Shown: positions 5,751-13,193, numbered from the stretch's first letter. The stretch: DNA of 16,707 bases from an uncultured Veillonella sp. (GCA_900757715.1 CAAEOZ010000181.1:1-16707); one strand, 5' to 3'. Translations and numbers: made by a program. The notes: generated by a model from the letters alone, not told the origin.

Positions 5751-7145
5751 ATGATGAAAAGAACAATCAGCGGTATGACAGGATCGGGTTCCCTTGCTCA
5801 TAACAGACGGGATTTTATTGCAGAAAATGTTAATCCGAACAGAGTGTATCTGAACATCTGTTACCGGGATGAAAACTTGAAGGATGTTTACAAAGAACTG
5901 TTTGATGAATCGGTAGAACGGTATAATGTCGGGAAAAGAAATGACCGGAAGATTACGAATTATTATGATAAGATCCAGCATGGAAAGCAGGAGAAGTTGT
6001 TTCATGAAGTAATTTTCCAGATTGGGAATAATAAAGATATGGCAGCCGGTACACCAGAGGGAGATCTTGCGGTGAAAGTATTGGATGAATATATGCAAGA
6101 TTTTCAGAGACGAAATCCAACACTCCGGGTATTTTGCTGCTATCTGCATCAGGACGAAGCTACCACACATCTACATATTGATTTTGTACCTTATGTGATC
6201 GGATGGAAGGGAAAAGGAATGGATACAAGAGTATCACTGAAACAGGCATTAAAAAGTCTTGGATTTCAAGGTGGTGCCAAGCATGATACAGAATTGAATC
6301 AATGGATTAATCATGAAAAAGAAGTTCTGGCAGAGATTATGGAGCGGTATGAAATCGAGTGGGAGCAGAAAGGAACTCATGAAGAACATCTGGATGTGTA
6401 TAATTTTAAGAAGAAGGAACGTGCAAAAGAAGTAAAGGAGTTGGAGCAGAAAATAGAAAATTTGACAGCAGATGTAGAAGCGACAGAATCAGATATAAAG
6501 GCGCTTAATCAGGAAAAAGCTGATGCAGAAAAAGCCAGGGATCAAGTCAGGGAAAGCAAAGAACAGGCGGAAAAAGAACTCAAGTATATGGAGAAGCAAC
6601 GGAATCAGTTGCAACCAATCATAAATAGTATTGATAAGGAATTAAAGAATTCCGGGCAAATTAAATTAGTGTTACCGGAAGCCGGGGCACTGGAACTAGC
6701 GTCCACATATCGAAATAAAAAGATTAAACCTCTGTTCGCTAAGATGAAGAATTATATTGCAGGATTAGCTGCAAAGGTGATAGAACTTTCCAGAGAAGCA
6801 GAAAAGTGGAGAGATAAATATCAGCAATTGAAGAAAGATTATGATGATCTAGAAAAGAATGCTGATAAGGTAGCGGATCTGTGCAATCAGTTGTGTGATG
6901 ATGTAGATAAGCTGGAAGTAATATCAGATAAATATAATAGAGCACTGCGGATATTTGGCAGGGATACTATAGAGTCGGCAATCTGGCATGATATTCAGAG
7001 GGAAAAAGCATTAGAAGAACAGAAACGAAAAGAGCAGGTGCCTAGAAAATTGAGTGACAGGCTGCAATGGGGCAGAGAAAGAAGCCAGGAGTACAATATG
7101 CAGCAGAAGAAAAATAGAACGAAACACAGAGGAATGGAGTTGTGA
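5751..7145 (+). CDS. mobV: MobV-family relaxase (Mob/Pre plasmid mobilization protein), E1
   Basis: A 464-residue DNA relaxase that nicks oriT and leads the single strand into a recipient cell. Motif I has SLAHNRR with His17, aligning with the catalytic His22 of pMV158 MobM. The metal-binding motif III is HQDEATTHLH (133-142), with the HxDE-x3-HxH histidines. About 210-300 is a highly charged coiled coil, and the C-terminal half is helical, probably for dimerisation or contact with coupling proteins. The start is ATG 5751, 10 nt after GTGAGGTG; ATG 5754 would better match the E2 start. It follows the conserved oriT candidate and is followed by a terminator. No VirD4 or VirB genes accompany it, so a helper element must supply the channel. 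Confidence 0.92.
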   Translation: MMKRTISGMTGSGSLAHNRRDFIAENVNPNRVYLNICYRDENLKDVYKELFDESVERYNVGKRNDRKITNYYDKIQHGKQEKLFHEVIFQIGNNKDMAAGTPEGDLAVKVLDEYMQDFQRRNPTLRVFCCYLHQDEATTHLHIDFVPYVIGWKGKGMDTRVSLKQALKSLGFQGGAKHDTELNQWINHEKEVLAEIMERYEIEWEQKGTHEEHLDVYNFKKKERAKEVKELEQKIENLTADVEATESDIKALNQEKADAEKARDQVRESKEQAEKELKYMEKQRNQLQPIINSIDKELKNSGQIKLVLPEAGALELASTYRNKKIKPLFAKMKNYIAGLAAKVIELSREAEKWRDKYQQLKKDYDDLEKNADKVADLCNQLCDDVDKLEVISDKYNRALRIFGRDTIESAIWHDIQREKALEEQKRKEQVPRKLSDRLQWGRERSQEYNMQQKKNRTKHRGMEL

Positions 7146-7208
7146 GAATATGAAAAAACATATATAGGATGCGAACAATGTGTAAGTTTGCTACATTTTT
7201 AAGCACAG

Positions 7209-7234
7209 AGAGCAGTCGGAAGGCTGTTCTTTTT
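7209..7234 (+). terminator. Intrinsic terminator of the E1 xis-int-mob operon
   Basis: A 9-bp stem (7209-7217 with 7222-7230, two G-U pairs) with a GGAA tetraloop is followed by a T run (TTCTTTTT). It lies 64 bp after the relaxase stop and separates the mobilization operon from the AT-rich cargo genes. Confidence 0.75.
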
Positions 7235-7342
7235 GCTAATATAAGAATGGTGTTTGGAGTATGAGTGTGATAAAATGAAAAAAGAGAAATCGGGAGTTGA
7301 CGATTAAAATGTCAAAGCAGAGGATAAAAAGGGGTGTTATTA

Positions 7343-8281
7343 TTGAAAAATGATATTAGAATAGATTCCACATTTTCTACACCAGCTGAAAAGTCATTAA
7401 AATCATTGGCTGAATCGTTAGAATCATATAAGAAAATATCTAGTTCTTTAACGTCAAGTATGAATGAAATAATGAAAACATACTCAGCTTATTCGCAGAC
7501 CGGAATTGCAGAATCATTGCGAAAAACAATGAATTCATATGCAAAAATAAATATGTCCTATTTAACAAGCGGAATGTTTTCAGATTCAATGAGAAATACT
7601 ATTGAATCGTTTGCGCAGTCTTTTAAAGTATATGAGCAGATTAATATTTCAGAATCAGCAAAAACAATAGCAGAATCAATGAATGCAATTTCAAAAAGTT
7701 TTGCATCAGAACAGTTGAGACAGTTACAACAGATAGATTTTTCTGCTATGTTTGCTGATATAGTTCCCAAAGCAACTTCTTTACCGGATATTGTTGGGAC
7801 AGTATATTCTTTGGTTCAAGATGAATTGGAAGAGGAAAGTGACGAAAACGATTCATTTACAGAAGCAGAGGTCCAAGAAGCACTAACTGAGCAAGCTACT
7901 AATCCGAAAGGTTTCCAAGCTAGGTTTGCTGGATGGACTGAAAAGAAAAAAGTACAATTCTTTATTATTTGGCAATTAATATGCTTTATTTATGGAAATT
8001 TCTTTCAACCATATTTTCAGGAAAAAGTTGGTATGCCAGTAACAGCATATGTTGTTAGTAATGTAAAAGAACTTCCAGAAAAAGGAGCAAAGATAATTGG
8101 ACAGATTCATGAGAATATTGAAGCAATAATCATTGAAAATACCAATTATTATTACAAGGTTACTTTTACAAATGAAAATGGTGAGACTAAGGAAGGTTAT
8201 GTTGCAAAGCGTAATCTAAAAATTGTCGAAGAGAAAACGGAAGAAGACACTACAGAAGAAATACACTCTATGTCCGAATAA
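7343..8281 (+). CDS. Uncharacterised protein: helical N-terminus, hydrophobic segment, SH3-like C-terminus
   Basis: About 312 residues; family not recognised. Residues 15-140 are Ser/Ala-rich amphipathic helix with loosely repeating AES-[LM], SYxK and SFAxS motifs, like a long helical stalk. About 160-180 is very acidic. Residues 208-225 (QFFIIWQLICFIYGNFF) are a single hydrophobic segment after a KKK cluster. About 236-297 resembles an SH3b-type domain (VTAYVVSNVKELPEKGAK ... GYVAKRNLKI). The tail is acidic. I chose TTG 7343, 8 nt after AAAAGGGG, over GTG 7334, which overlaps that RBS. It is the first cargo gene after the mob terminator. A membrane-tethered sensor or effector is conceivable, but no function can be claimed. 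Confidence 0.55.
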   Translation: MKNDIRIDSTFSTPAEKSLKSLAESLESYKKISSSLTSSMNEIMKTYSAYSQTGIAESLRKTMNSYAKINMSYLTSGMFSDSMRNTIESFAQSFKVYEQINISESAKTIAESMNAISKSFASEQLRQLQQIDFSAMFADIVPKATSLPDIVGTVYSLVQDELEEESDENDSFTEAEVQEALTEQATNPKGFQARFAGWTEKKKVQFFIIWQLICFIYGNFFQPYFQEKVGMPVTAYVVSNVKELPEKGAKIIGQIHENIEAIIIENTNYYYKVTFTNENGETKEGYVAKRNLKIVEEKTEEDTTEEIHSMSE

Positions 8282-8624
8282 CAAAGGAATCACAATCATT
8301 TGAATATATAGATGCAATGAAGAAAACTGGGAAAAAGGTGTTGAATATGAAGAGTTTCTATGGACAAGGAGTGGTTCAAAACTGTGGTGCGATTATATTT
8401 AAGGCAGAATACGAAGAAAGAGAATCTGGCATATAAGGAGAAAAAAGTCTTTGGAAGAAGTATAAGTTAAAAGACAACTTCTAGTTTTTAGAGCTGGAGA
8501 AATCGGAATTTGTCAAACACAATGCCTCTCCCAACTGAAGGTTGAGTTTGATAATTCTACTTACGGTTCGTGTACAAAAATTGATAGAAATTGTAGAGTA
8601 AACCATGAAAGGAGGCATATTTTC
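8282..8624. other. 343-bp stretch without a convincing gene
   Basis: The stretch is AT-rich and separates two rightward cargo genes. It holds one possible 29-codon frame (8347-8436) and the RBS of the next gene (GAAAGGAGG, 8607-8615). I see no clear terminator, no consensus promoter and no repeat array. A promoter for the 8625 gene probably lies here but cannot be placed with confidence. Confidence 0.5.
8347..8436 (+). CDS. Possible 29-residue peptide or gene remnant
   Basis: The ATG at 8347 follows AAAGGTG at a normal distance and opens a 29-codon frame ending in TAA. The peptide starts MKSFYGQGVVQNCGAIIFKA and is polar at its end. It matches nothing I recognise. It could be a true small protein, the remnant of a decayed gene or chance; the RBS-like sequence is the only support. 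Confidence 0.2.
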   Translation: MKSFYGQGVVQNCGAIIFKAEYEERESGI

Positions 8625-9443
8625 ATGAATCAAATTGATACAGGAAAGTTTATTGCTGGTTGTAGAAAAGAAAAAGGTTTGACACAAGCGCAATTAGCAG
8701 AAAAGTTAAATATTACTGACAGAGCTGTTTCCAAATGGGAGACAGGAAAATGTATGCCGGATTCATCTATCATGTTGGAACTTTGCAATATTTTAGGTGT
8801 TACGGTTAACGAATTGTTGAGTGGGGAGAGAATAGAAATGAATAATTACGAAGAAAAGGTCAATGAAAATCTCATTGAATTAAAAAGAAAAGATGAGAAC
8901 AACATGAACAAGAATGCAATAATATCAACAATATACACAATCGCTATGACAATTGGCATTATGGTATGTTGCATATGTGATATTGCCATTTCGGGGACAT
9001 TGACATGGTCATTAATCGTGCTTAGTTCTATATTGGTTACATGGATCGCGTCGTTTCCGGTTATACTGTTGGGAAAAAGGGGAGTGCTTGTGGCGATGAT
9101 TGCTATTAGTATAATTATAGTACCATTTATGTACATATTAAGTATTTTGATAAAAGTGAATGAGGTGTTCAGCATAGGTGCGATTATGTCGATTATCTCA
9201 CTTGCATTTCTTTGGATAATTTATGTTTTATATTATCGACTTAAGGAACGAAAGTTTTTGGCAACAGGAATCACATTCTTGTTTGCTATTCCATTTACAC
9301 TTTTGATAAATAGTACATTATCAAAAATGATTGGCGAGCCGGTAATTGATATTTGGGATACATTATCTATATTTATTTTGTTGATTATAGCAGTTGCTTT
9401 TATAATTGGAGATTATGCTCGAAGAAAGGGGTATGTAAGATAA
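8625..9443 (+). CDS. Membrane-anchored XRE-type HTH regulator
   Basis: A 272-residue protein with a clear N-terminal helix-turn-helix at about 7-60 (KFIAGCRKEKGLTQAQLAEK, recognition helix DRAVSKWE, then GKCMPDSSIMLELCNILGV). A charged linker (70-95) leads to about six hydrophobic helices (roughly 98-118, 124-148, 153-175, 183-204, 212-230, 245-263). This HTH-plus-membrane architecture is common in Clostridia and is usually chromosomal or island-borne with unknown signals. It would bind DNA at the membrane. GAAAGGAGG gives a strong RBS for the ATG at 8625. No operator is identifiable nearby. It may regulate the flanking cargo genes or host genes. Confidence 0.75.
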   Translation: MNQIDTGKFIAGCRKEKGLTQAQLAEKLNITDRAVSKWETGKCMPDSSIMLELCNILGVTVNELLSGERIEMNNYEEKVNENLIELKRKDENNMNKNAIISTIYTIAMTIGIMVCCICDIAISGTLTWSLIVLSSILVTWIASFPVILLGKRGVLVAMIAISIIIVPFMYILSILIKVNEVFSIGAIMSIISLAFLWIIYVLYYRLKERKFLATGITFLFAIPFTLLINSTLSKMIGEPVIDIWDTLSIFILLIIAVAFIIGDYARRKGYVR

Positions 9444-9541
9444 GATTTTAGTCACACATAAATTCCTGTTTATAGAGTTTAGAAAATCGCAAAAGTTTAG
9501 ATAGTCACGGATGTAAAGAGAATCGAGAATTATGGTGAAAA

Positions 9542-9593
9542 CAAAATGTATTTTGCACCACCTAGTGCATATTTAGAAAGGTTGGACATCCAA
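9542..9593. repeat. Cluster of small inverted repeats upstream of the nuclease gene
   Basis: CAAAA-TGTA-TTTTG (9542-9555), TGCAC-n6-GTGCA (9554-9569) and TTGGA-CA-TCCAA (9582-9593) follow one another just before the larger palindrome at 9596-9626. The 214 bp between the HTH gene and the nuclease gene is thus unusually structured. It probably contains the promoter or 5' leader of the nuclease gene. Confidence 0.4.
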
Positions 9594-9595
9594 AA

Positions 9596-9626
9596 TAATT
9601 TGTGTCAGCAGTGCTGACACAAATTA
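9596..9626. repeat. Perfect 15-bp-arm palindrome upstream of the DUF1016 gene
   Basis: Arms 9596-9610 and 9612-9626 are perfect reverse complements around a single central G; the inner part reads TGTGTCAGCA-G-TGCTGACACA. The same palindrome recurs inside the downstream coding sequence at 9948-9974 with a central C, as an inverted copy. It ends 50 bp before the nuclease start codon. Without a T run it is not a typical terminator. A protein-binding or RNA-structure role is more likely. Confidence 0.7.
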
Positions 9627-9675
9627 GAATCAGTATTATCTCATATATGTGTATTAAATGAAAGGAAAACATTGG

Positions 9676-10662
9676 ATGAAAAATGAAATCAGTTCAGCAG
9701 GAAATATTATCAAAATTATAGAAGATGCAAGGAACAATGCATTAAGAAAAGTAAACGAAGAACTTATCCGAATGTATTGGAGTGTTGGAGAGTATTTAAG
9801 TGAAGAGACTGAAAACGCTGCTTTTGGAGATGCATATATTGACTCTGTTGTTAAGGAAATTCAAAATGCTTTTCCAGGTATAAAAGGATTTAACAGGCGT
9901 GGTCTTTACAGAATGAAACAGTTTTATGAAACTTATTGTGGAGATGAATTTGTGTCAGCACTGCTGACACAAATAAGCTGGACAAATCATCTTGTTATTA
10001 TGTCAAAGGCTAAAACGATGGAGGAAAGACATTTTTATATATCCCTTTGCATAAAAGAAGCATACTCATCAAGAGAATTGGAACGTCAAATAGATAGTGG
10101 ATATTATGAAAGATATATGCTTTCAAAAGAAAAACTTTTACCGGAGCCAATAAAGGGATTGAAAGAGAATCCGTTTTTGGATTCTTATGTTATTGAATTT
10201 CTTGATTTACCAAAGAATTTCAAGGAGTCTGATCTGCGAAAAGGTCTGATCCAGAATATGAAAGATTTTATTCTTGAAGTAGGCAAAGATTTTACTTTCA
10301 TAGATGAGGAATATCGAGTGCAGGTCGGTGGCGAAGATTTTCGGATTGATTTATTATTTTTCCATAGAGGTTTGCAGTGTCTGGTTGCCTTTGAATTGAA
10401 AATTGGTAAATTCAAACCGGAATATATCTCTAAAATGGATTTCTATCTGGAGGCATTAGATCGTCAGAAGAAGAAAGAAAATGAAAATCCAAGTGTTGGG
10501 ATGATTCTTTGTGCTTCTAAAGATGATGAAGTAGTGGAATATGCGATGAGCAGAACCCTGTCTCCGATGATGGTAGCAGAATATAAACTACAGTTGCCGG
10601 ATAAAGCGGTATTGCAGAAAAAGCTGCAGGAATTGATCAATATGCCGCTGATCGAAGAATAA
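9676..10662 (+). CDS. PDDEXK nuclease, DUF1016/YhcG family
   Basis: About 328 residues. The N-terminal part matches the DUF1016 N-terminal domain (NEELIRMYWSVGEYLSEE, then LLTQISWTNHL, EERHFYISLCIKEAYSSREL and ERQI). The C-terminal part is a YhcG-type PD-(D/E)xK nuclease fold with Asp231 in FRIDLLFFHR and Glu246-x-Lys248 in AFELKIGKF (numbered from the ATG at 9658). The start is probably ATG 9676, 10 nt after AAAGGA; ATG 9658 lacks an RBS. Family members occur on mobile elements and prophages and are suspected to act on foreign or branched DNA, but the function is not settled. It is the last gene before the right att site. A palindrome copied upstream lies in codons about 97-106. Confidence 0.85.
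   Translation: MKNEISSAGNIIKIIEDARNNALRKVNEELIRMYWSVGEYLSEETENAAFGDAYIDSVVKEIQNAFPGIKGFNRRGLYRMKQFYETYCGDEFVSALLTQISWTNHLVIMSKAKTMEERHFYISLCIKEAYSSRELERQIDSGYYERYMLSKEKLLPEPIKGLKENPFLDSYVIEFLDLPKNFKESDLRKGLIQNMKDFILEVGKDFTFIDEEYRVQVGGEDFRIDLLFFHRGLQCLVAFELKIGKFKPEYISKMDFYLEALDRQKKKENENPSVGMILCASKDDEVVEYAMSRTLSPMMVAEYKLQLPDKAVLQKKLQELINMPLIEE
9948..9974. repeat. Intragenic copy of the palindrome
   Basis: Arms of 13 bp (9948-9960 and 9962-9974) surround a central C. The sequence matches the upstream palindrome at 9596-9626 read on the other strand. Here it encodes FVSALLTQI within the conserved DUF1016 motif, so protein conservation may maintain this copy while the upstream copy needs another explanation. 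Confidence 0.65.
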
Positions 10663-10689
10663 ATTTCATCGTGTTGATGTGAGTGCAAT

Positions 10690-10698
10690 TTGAGTACA
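10690..10698 (+). repeat. Putative integrase arm-type site, E1 right end
   Basis: TTGAGTACA, identical to the pair at 162-170 and 173-181, lies about 100 bp before the right att core. A copy on each side of the core in the circular form is what an integrase intasome would require. Confidence 0.45.
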
Positions 10699-10754
10699 AT
10701 TTTTATGCCAGTCAAAATCATGACAGAAAATATGGCAAATATAGCAATAAAAAG

Positions 10755-10768
10755 TAGCGAAAACGCTA
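10755..10768. promoter_or_regulatory. Third E1 repressor operator, next to the right att core
   Basis: TAGCGAAAACGCTA has the same TAGCG-n4-CGCTA symmetry as the two operators at 2038-2087, with matching flanks (AAAAGTAGCG). It lies 32 bp before the att core and 8.7 kb from the repressor gene. No convincing promoter overlaps it. In the excised circle it would lie beside attP. Confidence 0.6.
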
Positions 10769-10800
10769 TTAAAATCACTGTAATTAATCTCCTGTGAGAC

Positions 10801-10812
10801 GAGTTTGAGTAA
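10801..10812 (+). repeat. E1/E2 junction attachment site (right att of E1, left att of E2)
   Basis: GAGTTTGAGTAA repeats the guaA end at 92-103. The bases before it (TGTGAGAC) are not guaA sequence, so it is an att-derived copy rather than a second gene end. It separates the E1 nuclease side from the E2 left end. Confidence 0.75.
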
Positions 10813-10819
10813 TGTACAT

Positions 10820-10864
10820 GAGCCAAGAAATGCCGAGTTTACGGCGTTTCTTGGCTCGTTTTTG
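10820..10864 (+). terminator. Intrinsic terminator at the E2 left end
   Basis: Arms 10820-10835 and 10842-10857 pair at 15 of 16 positions (one G-T type exception) around a 6-nt loop, followed by GTTTTTGG. It starts 7 nt after the att core, the same place as the E1 stem-loop relative to its core. If E1 excises, this would become the terminator of guaA. Alternatively it is the original guaA terminator. Confidence 0.75.
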
Positions 10865-10870
10865 GTTGTG

Positions 10871-10888
10871 TGACAATCAAATGACAAT
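10871..10888 (+). repeat. Putative integrase arm-type sites, E2 left end
   Basis: TGACAAT occurs at 10871-10877 and 10882-10888, 11 bp apart. The first copy begins 59 bp after the att core stop base. E1 has the same 59-bp offset and 11-bp spacing but the different motif TTGAGTACA. Confidence 0.45.
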
Positions 10889-10911
10889 AATTTTTGAAAT
10901 TAGTATTTATC

Positions 10912-12399
10912 TTAACAAAATGGTAAATCTAAGTCATCGTCTTTAGAAACCTCAAGTATGATAAGAAGTATGTTCCGAATAAATAGCTCTTTCATTTCAT
11001 CGGATAATGTATCATAAAAGTTTAGCAATTCGATAAATGGTGTCTTATCTAAATCATATTTGACATTTTTATAAAATGTAATCTTAGTTACTCCGGAAAT
11101 GTGATTCAATAGTGATAATAAGTTTACTGTACTTTGGAAGGCAGAACTTTTAATATGTTCTCTATATTTGTTATCTAACCATTCTGCTATGATTTCCTTT
11201 GTTGGCAAATTTTTTGGATAGAAATGTAATATAACACTTTCGCTGAGCATTTTTTTGAAAAAGTCAAGGGAAAAGTTATGTGGAATAATAACAGTGTCAC
11301 TCTTCTGAACAAATTTTTTGAGTTCTACAGCATCTGAGAATCTTTTTTCTGGCTTGAGTGATAAACAGATTTTCACAGCTTCCTTTAATTTGAAGTTACA
11401 CTCAGATTCGTCTATTGAATCTGGATTATAGTCATCAAAAGTATTTCCGGTAATAAGTGTATATAGAATAGCACCAATACAATAGACTTCAGTGCGAAAA
11501 GTGTATTTTTCATTTGGAATGACAAATTTACGTTGTATGTCTTTGTATTCGGTATCGTAGTTTGTATCATCAGCATTTCGGGCAAAACCAAAGTCGAGAA
11601 CTTTAATCTCGTTTGCTTTGGTTACCATAACATTTGAATAACTTATATCACGATGCATATCTGTTTGTGAATGAATATATGACATTGCATCAATATATTG
11701 ATAGCAAAGAGTATCTATTAAAGCCGGGTTAAGAGGTTTGTTTGAAAGTACAAAATCGGATAGTCTATCTCCAGAAATATATTCCATCTTTATGTATGCA
11801 CTTTCGTCACCAAGAAAGCCATAATCAAATGCCTTAACCACATTAGGGTGGGAGTAACTCAATAATTTTTTCCCTTCTCGTAAAAATCTTTTTTTCATGA
11901 TCTCTGGGCTACTATTTTGAAAGATACTTGGCTCATATATTTTTACCGCAATTAGTTCTTCTTTTTCTTCATCATAATATTTGTAAACAGTACCAAAACC
12001 ACCATGACCTATATTGTTGGTTGAAGAACGATCAATTTCAATGCTTGTTGTTATAGTAATTTTATCATCTGTCATAGAGGTTGCATTAGTTACAGGGGAG
12101 ATATGGTTCTTTGCAATGATTTCTAAGGACATAATAAGATAATCATCTTGGTTACCATGAATCTTAGAGCATAAAGAGTATAAAGGATCTTTGTATTTTT
12201 CTAGTTCAATACGGTCCTCAGGTGCACAAAAAATCACGAGATTACGTTCATATGTGTTCCAAATAACTCTGGTAAAGTAACTGGTATCATTGAATTGAAA
12301 TTTTGAATTTTGTAGTATTGATTCTACGAGTGGGGAAAACTCACTATTTCCTTTTATGTTTGCAATAACATCTTGTCGAAATTCTTCGGCAGTATACAT
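10912..12399 (-). CDS. Serine/threonine protein kinase with unassigned flanking domains
   Basis: A 495-residue Hanks-type kinase. Residues 1-115 are an unrecognised N-terminal region. The kinase domain spans about 125-368: glycine loop GHGGFGTVYK (131-140), Lys153 in AVK, Glu175 as likely salt-bridge partner, HRDISYSN (catalytic Asp251, Asn256) and DFG (269-271), so catalysis should be intact. Residues 370-495 form a helical C-terminal region of unknown kind. There is no transmembrane helix and there are no PASTA repeats, unlike housekeeping PknB/PrkC kinases. AAGGAGGA precedes the ATG at 12399, which begins 32 bp after the EcsC gene stop. It is probably the third gene of the repressor operon. 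Its location in the cargo slot suggests a defence or host-manipulation role (inference). Confidence 0.88.
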   Translation of the reverse strand: MYTAEEFRQDVIANIKGNSEFSPLVESILQNSKFQFNDTSYFTRVIWNTYERNLVIFCAPEDRIELEKYKDPLYSLCSKIHGNQDDYLIMSLEIIAKNHISPVTNATSMTDDKITITTSIEIDRSSTNNIGHGGFGTVYKYYDEEKEELIAVKIYEPSIFQNSSPEIMKKRFLREGKKLLSYSHPNVVKAFDYGFLGDESAYIKMEYISGDRLSDFVLSNKPLNPALIDTLCYQYIDAMSYIHSQTDMHRDISYSNVMVTKANEIKVLDFGFARNADDTNYDTEYKDIQRKFVIPNEKYTFRTEVYCIGAILYTLITGNTFDDYNPDSIDESECNFKLKEAVKICLSLKPEKRFSDAVELKKFVQKSDTVIIPHNFSLDFFKKMLSESVILHFYPKNLPTKEIIAEWLDNKYREHIKSSAFQSTVNLLSLLNHISGVTKITFYKNVKYDLDKTPFIELLNFYDTLSDEMKELFIRNILLIILEVSKDDDLDLPFC

Positions 12400-12431
12400 G
12401 ATATATTTCCTCCTTGTATAGATTTTGCATG

Positions 12432-13142
12432 TTAATTATCGCTTTCGTCTTGTGATTTAATAATATCTGCCGCTGTATCTATAATTTTTTCATTGTCTTT
12501 ATCGTCTAATGCACTTAAATCACCTTTAATAAACATTTTGTATGCTCTGTTTGCAATAACTTTGGTTTCTACTAAATCAAATCCCCCACCAATGACGCCG
12601 CCAACAACGGGGACTAATTTAGCAATATTGATAATTCCCTTTTCTCCAAATTTGGTTAAGAATCTAAATCCTACCTTCTGATTGATTTTTGTTAAAACAG
12701 TACTGGGAATCTTTTTTACCATAGCAGTTGTAAATTTAGTTCCAAATTTTATGCCGGCTTGTTTGATTATTTGATCAATAGAAATGCCTGCAAGACAAGC
12801 ATAAACTAATGTTTGTACCTGATCGCTGCTAGTATCATAACCACCCATATATGCAAGGCAAGCAATCATACGCATTTGAACATACATTACACTGCTGACA
12901 TTTGCAGGAATGGCGACTGGTAATGTAATAAGTCCGCCTAATCCGGTTACAAATCCTGAAGTTGTACACTTGGCAACTTGATAATTTACAAATTGTCTTG
13001 CTGCTTTTTCTGTTGAATTATTTTTTGATAAGTAATCGTTTGCTAAAACATCAATAGGTTGACTTAGTTTAGGGATGCCGTTTATGGATTTTTCATATAA
13101 TGCATCCAATAGTTCCATTATTTGATTTTGATTCATTTCCAT
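12432..13142 (-). CDS. EcsC-family protein
   Basis: A 236-residue protein resembling the EcsC family. It has two glycine-rich hydrophobic stretches: about 60-90 (SGFVTGLGGLITLPVAIP followed by ANVSSVMYVQMRMIACLA) and about 174-200 (VPVVGGVIGGGFDLVETK). Amphipathic helices lie between them, and the tail is acidic (212-236). There is no signal peptide. The family function is not established; the GxxxG-rich helices suggest membrane association or insertion. AAGGAG lies 10 nt before the ATG at 13142. The gene lies 51 bp after the repressor and 32 bp before the kinase gene on the same strand. This tight pairing makes EcsC a plausible substrate or effector of the kinase, which is inference. Confidence 0.78.
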   Translation of the reverse strand: MEMNQNQIMELLDALYEKSINGIPKLSQPIDVLANDYLSKNNSTEKAARQFVNYQVAKCTTSGFVTGLGGLITLPVAIPANVSSVMYVQMRMIACLAYMGGYDTSSDQVQTLVYACLAGISIDQIIKQAGIKFGTKFTTAMVKKIPSTVLTKINQKVGFRFLTKFGEKGIINIAKLVPVVGGVIGGGFDLVETKVIANRAYKMFIKGDLSALDDKDNEKIIDTAADIIKSQDESDN

Positions 13143-13193
13143 ATGTCGAATTCTCCTTTATCTTTTTTAGAGACAATGTAAATTTCGCGAAGG

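Larger units (their letters stand above)
92..10812. mobile_element. Integrative mobilizable element E1 in guaA
   Basis: The element is bounded by the 12-bp direct repeat at 92-103 and 10801-10812. It contains, in order, a leftward Abi gene and XRE repressor, then rightward xis, tyrosine integrase, mobC, AAA ATPase, a small protein, DUF5348, a putative oriT and a MobV relaxase, followed by three cargo genes. No coupling protein, VirB4 or other type IV secretion gene is visible, so it would need a helper to transfer. That makes it an IME rather than an ICE. The putative integrase arm site TTGAGTACA occurs twice near the left end and once near the right end. Both ends are inside the window, so E1 appears complete. 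Confidence 0.8.

Noticed and set aside
5652..6170. 172-codon minus-strand frame opposite the relaxase gene
   Set aside because: It lies antisense to the MobV N-terminus, has no RBS and shows no recognisable domain; it is a shadow of the real gene.
8542..8551. TTGAGTTTGA, resembling the guaA att core
   Set aside because: Only ten bases match, no arm-like repeats flank it, and it lies inside E1 cargo; a chance match is the simplest explanation.
8481..8693. 70-codon minus-strand frame before the HTH-membrane gene
   Set aside because: It overlaps the strong RBS and start of the HTH gene, and nothing supports it.
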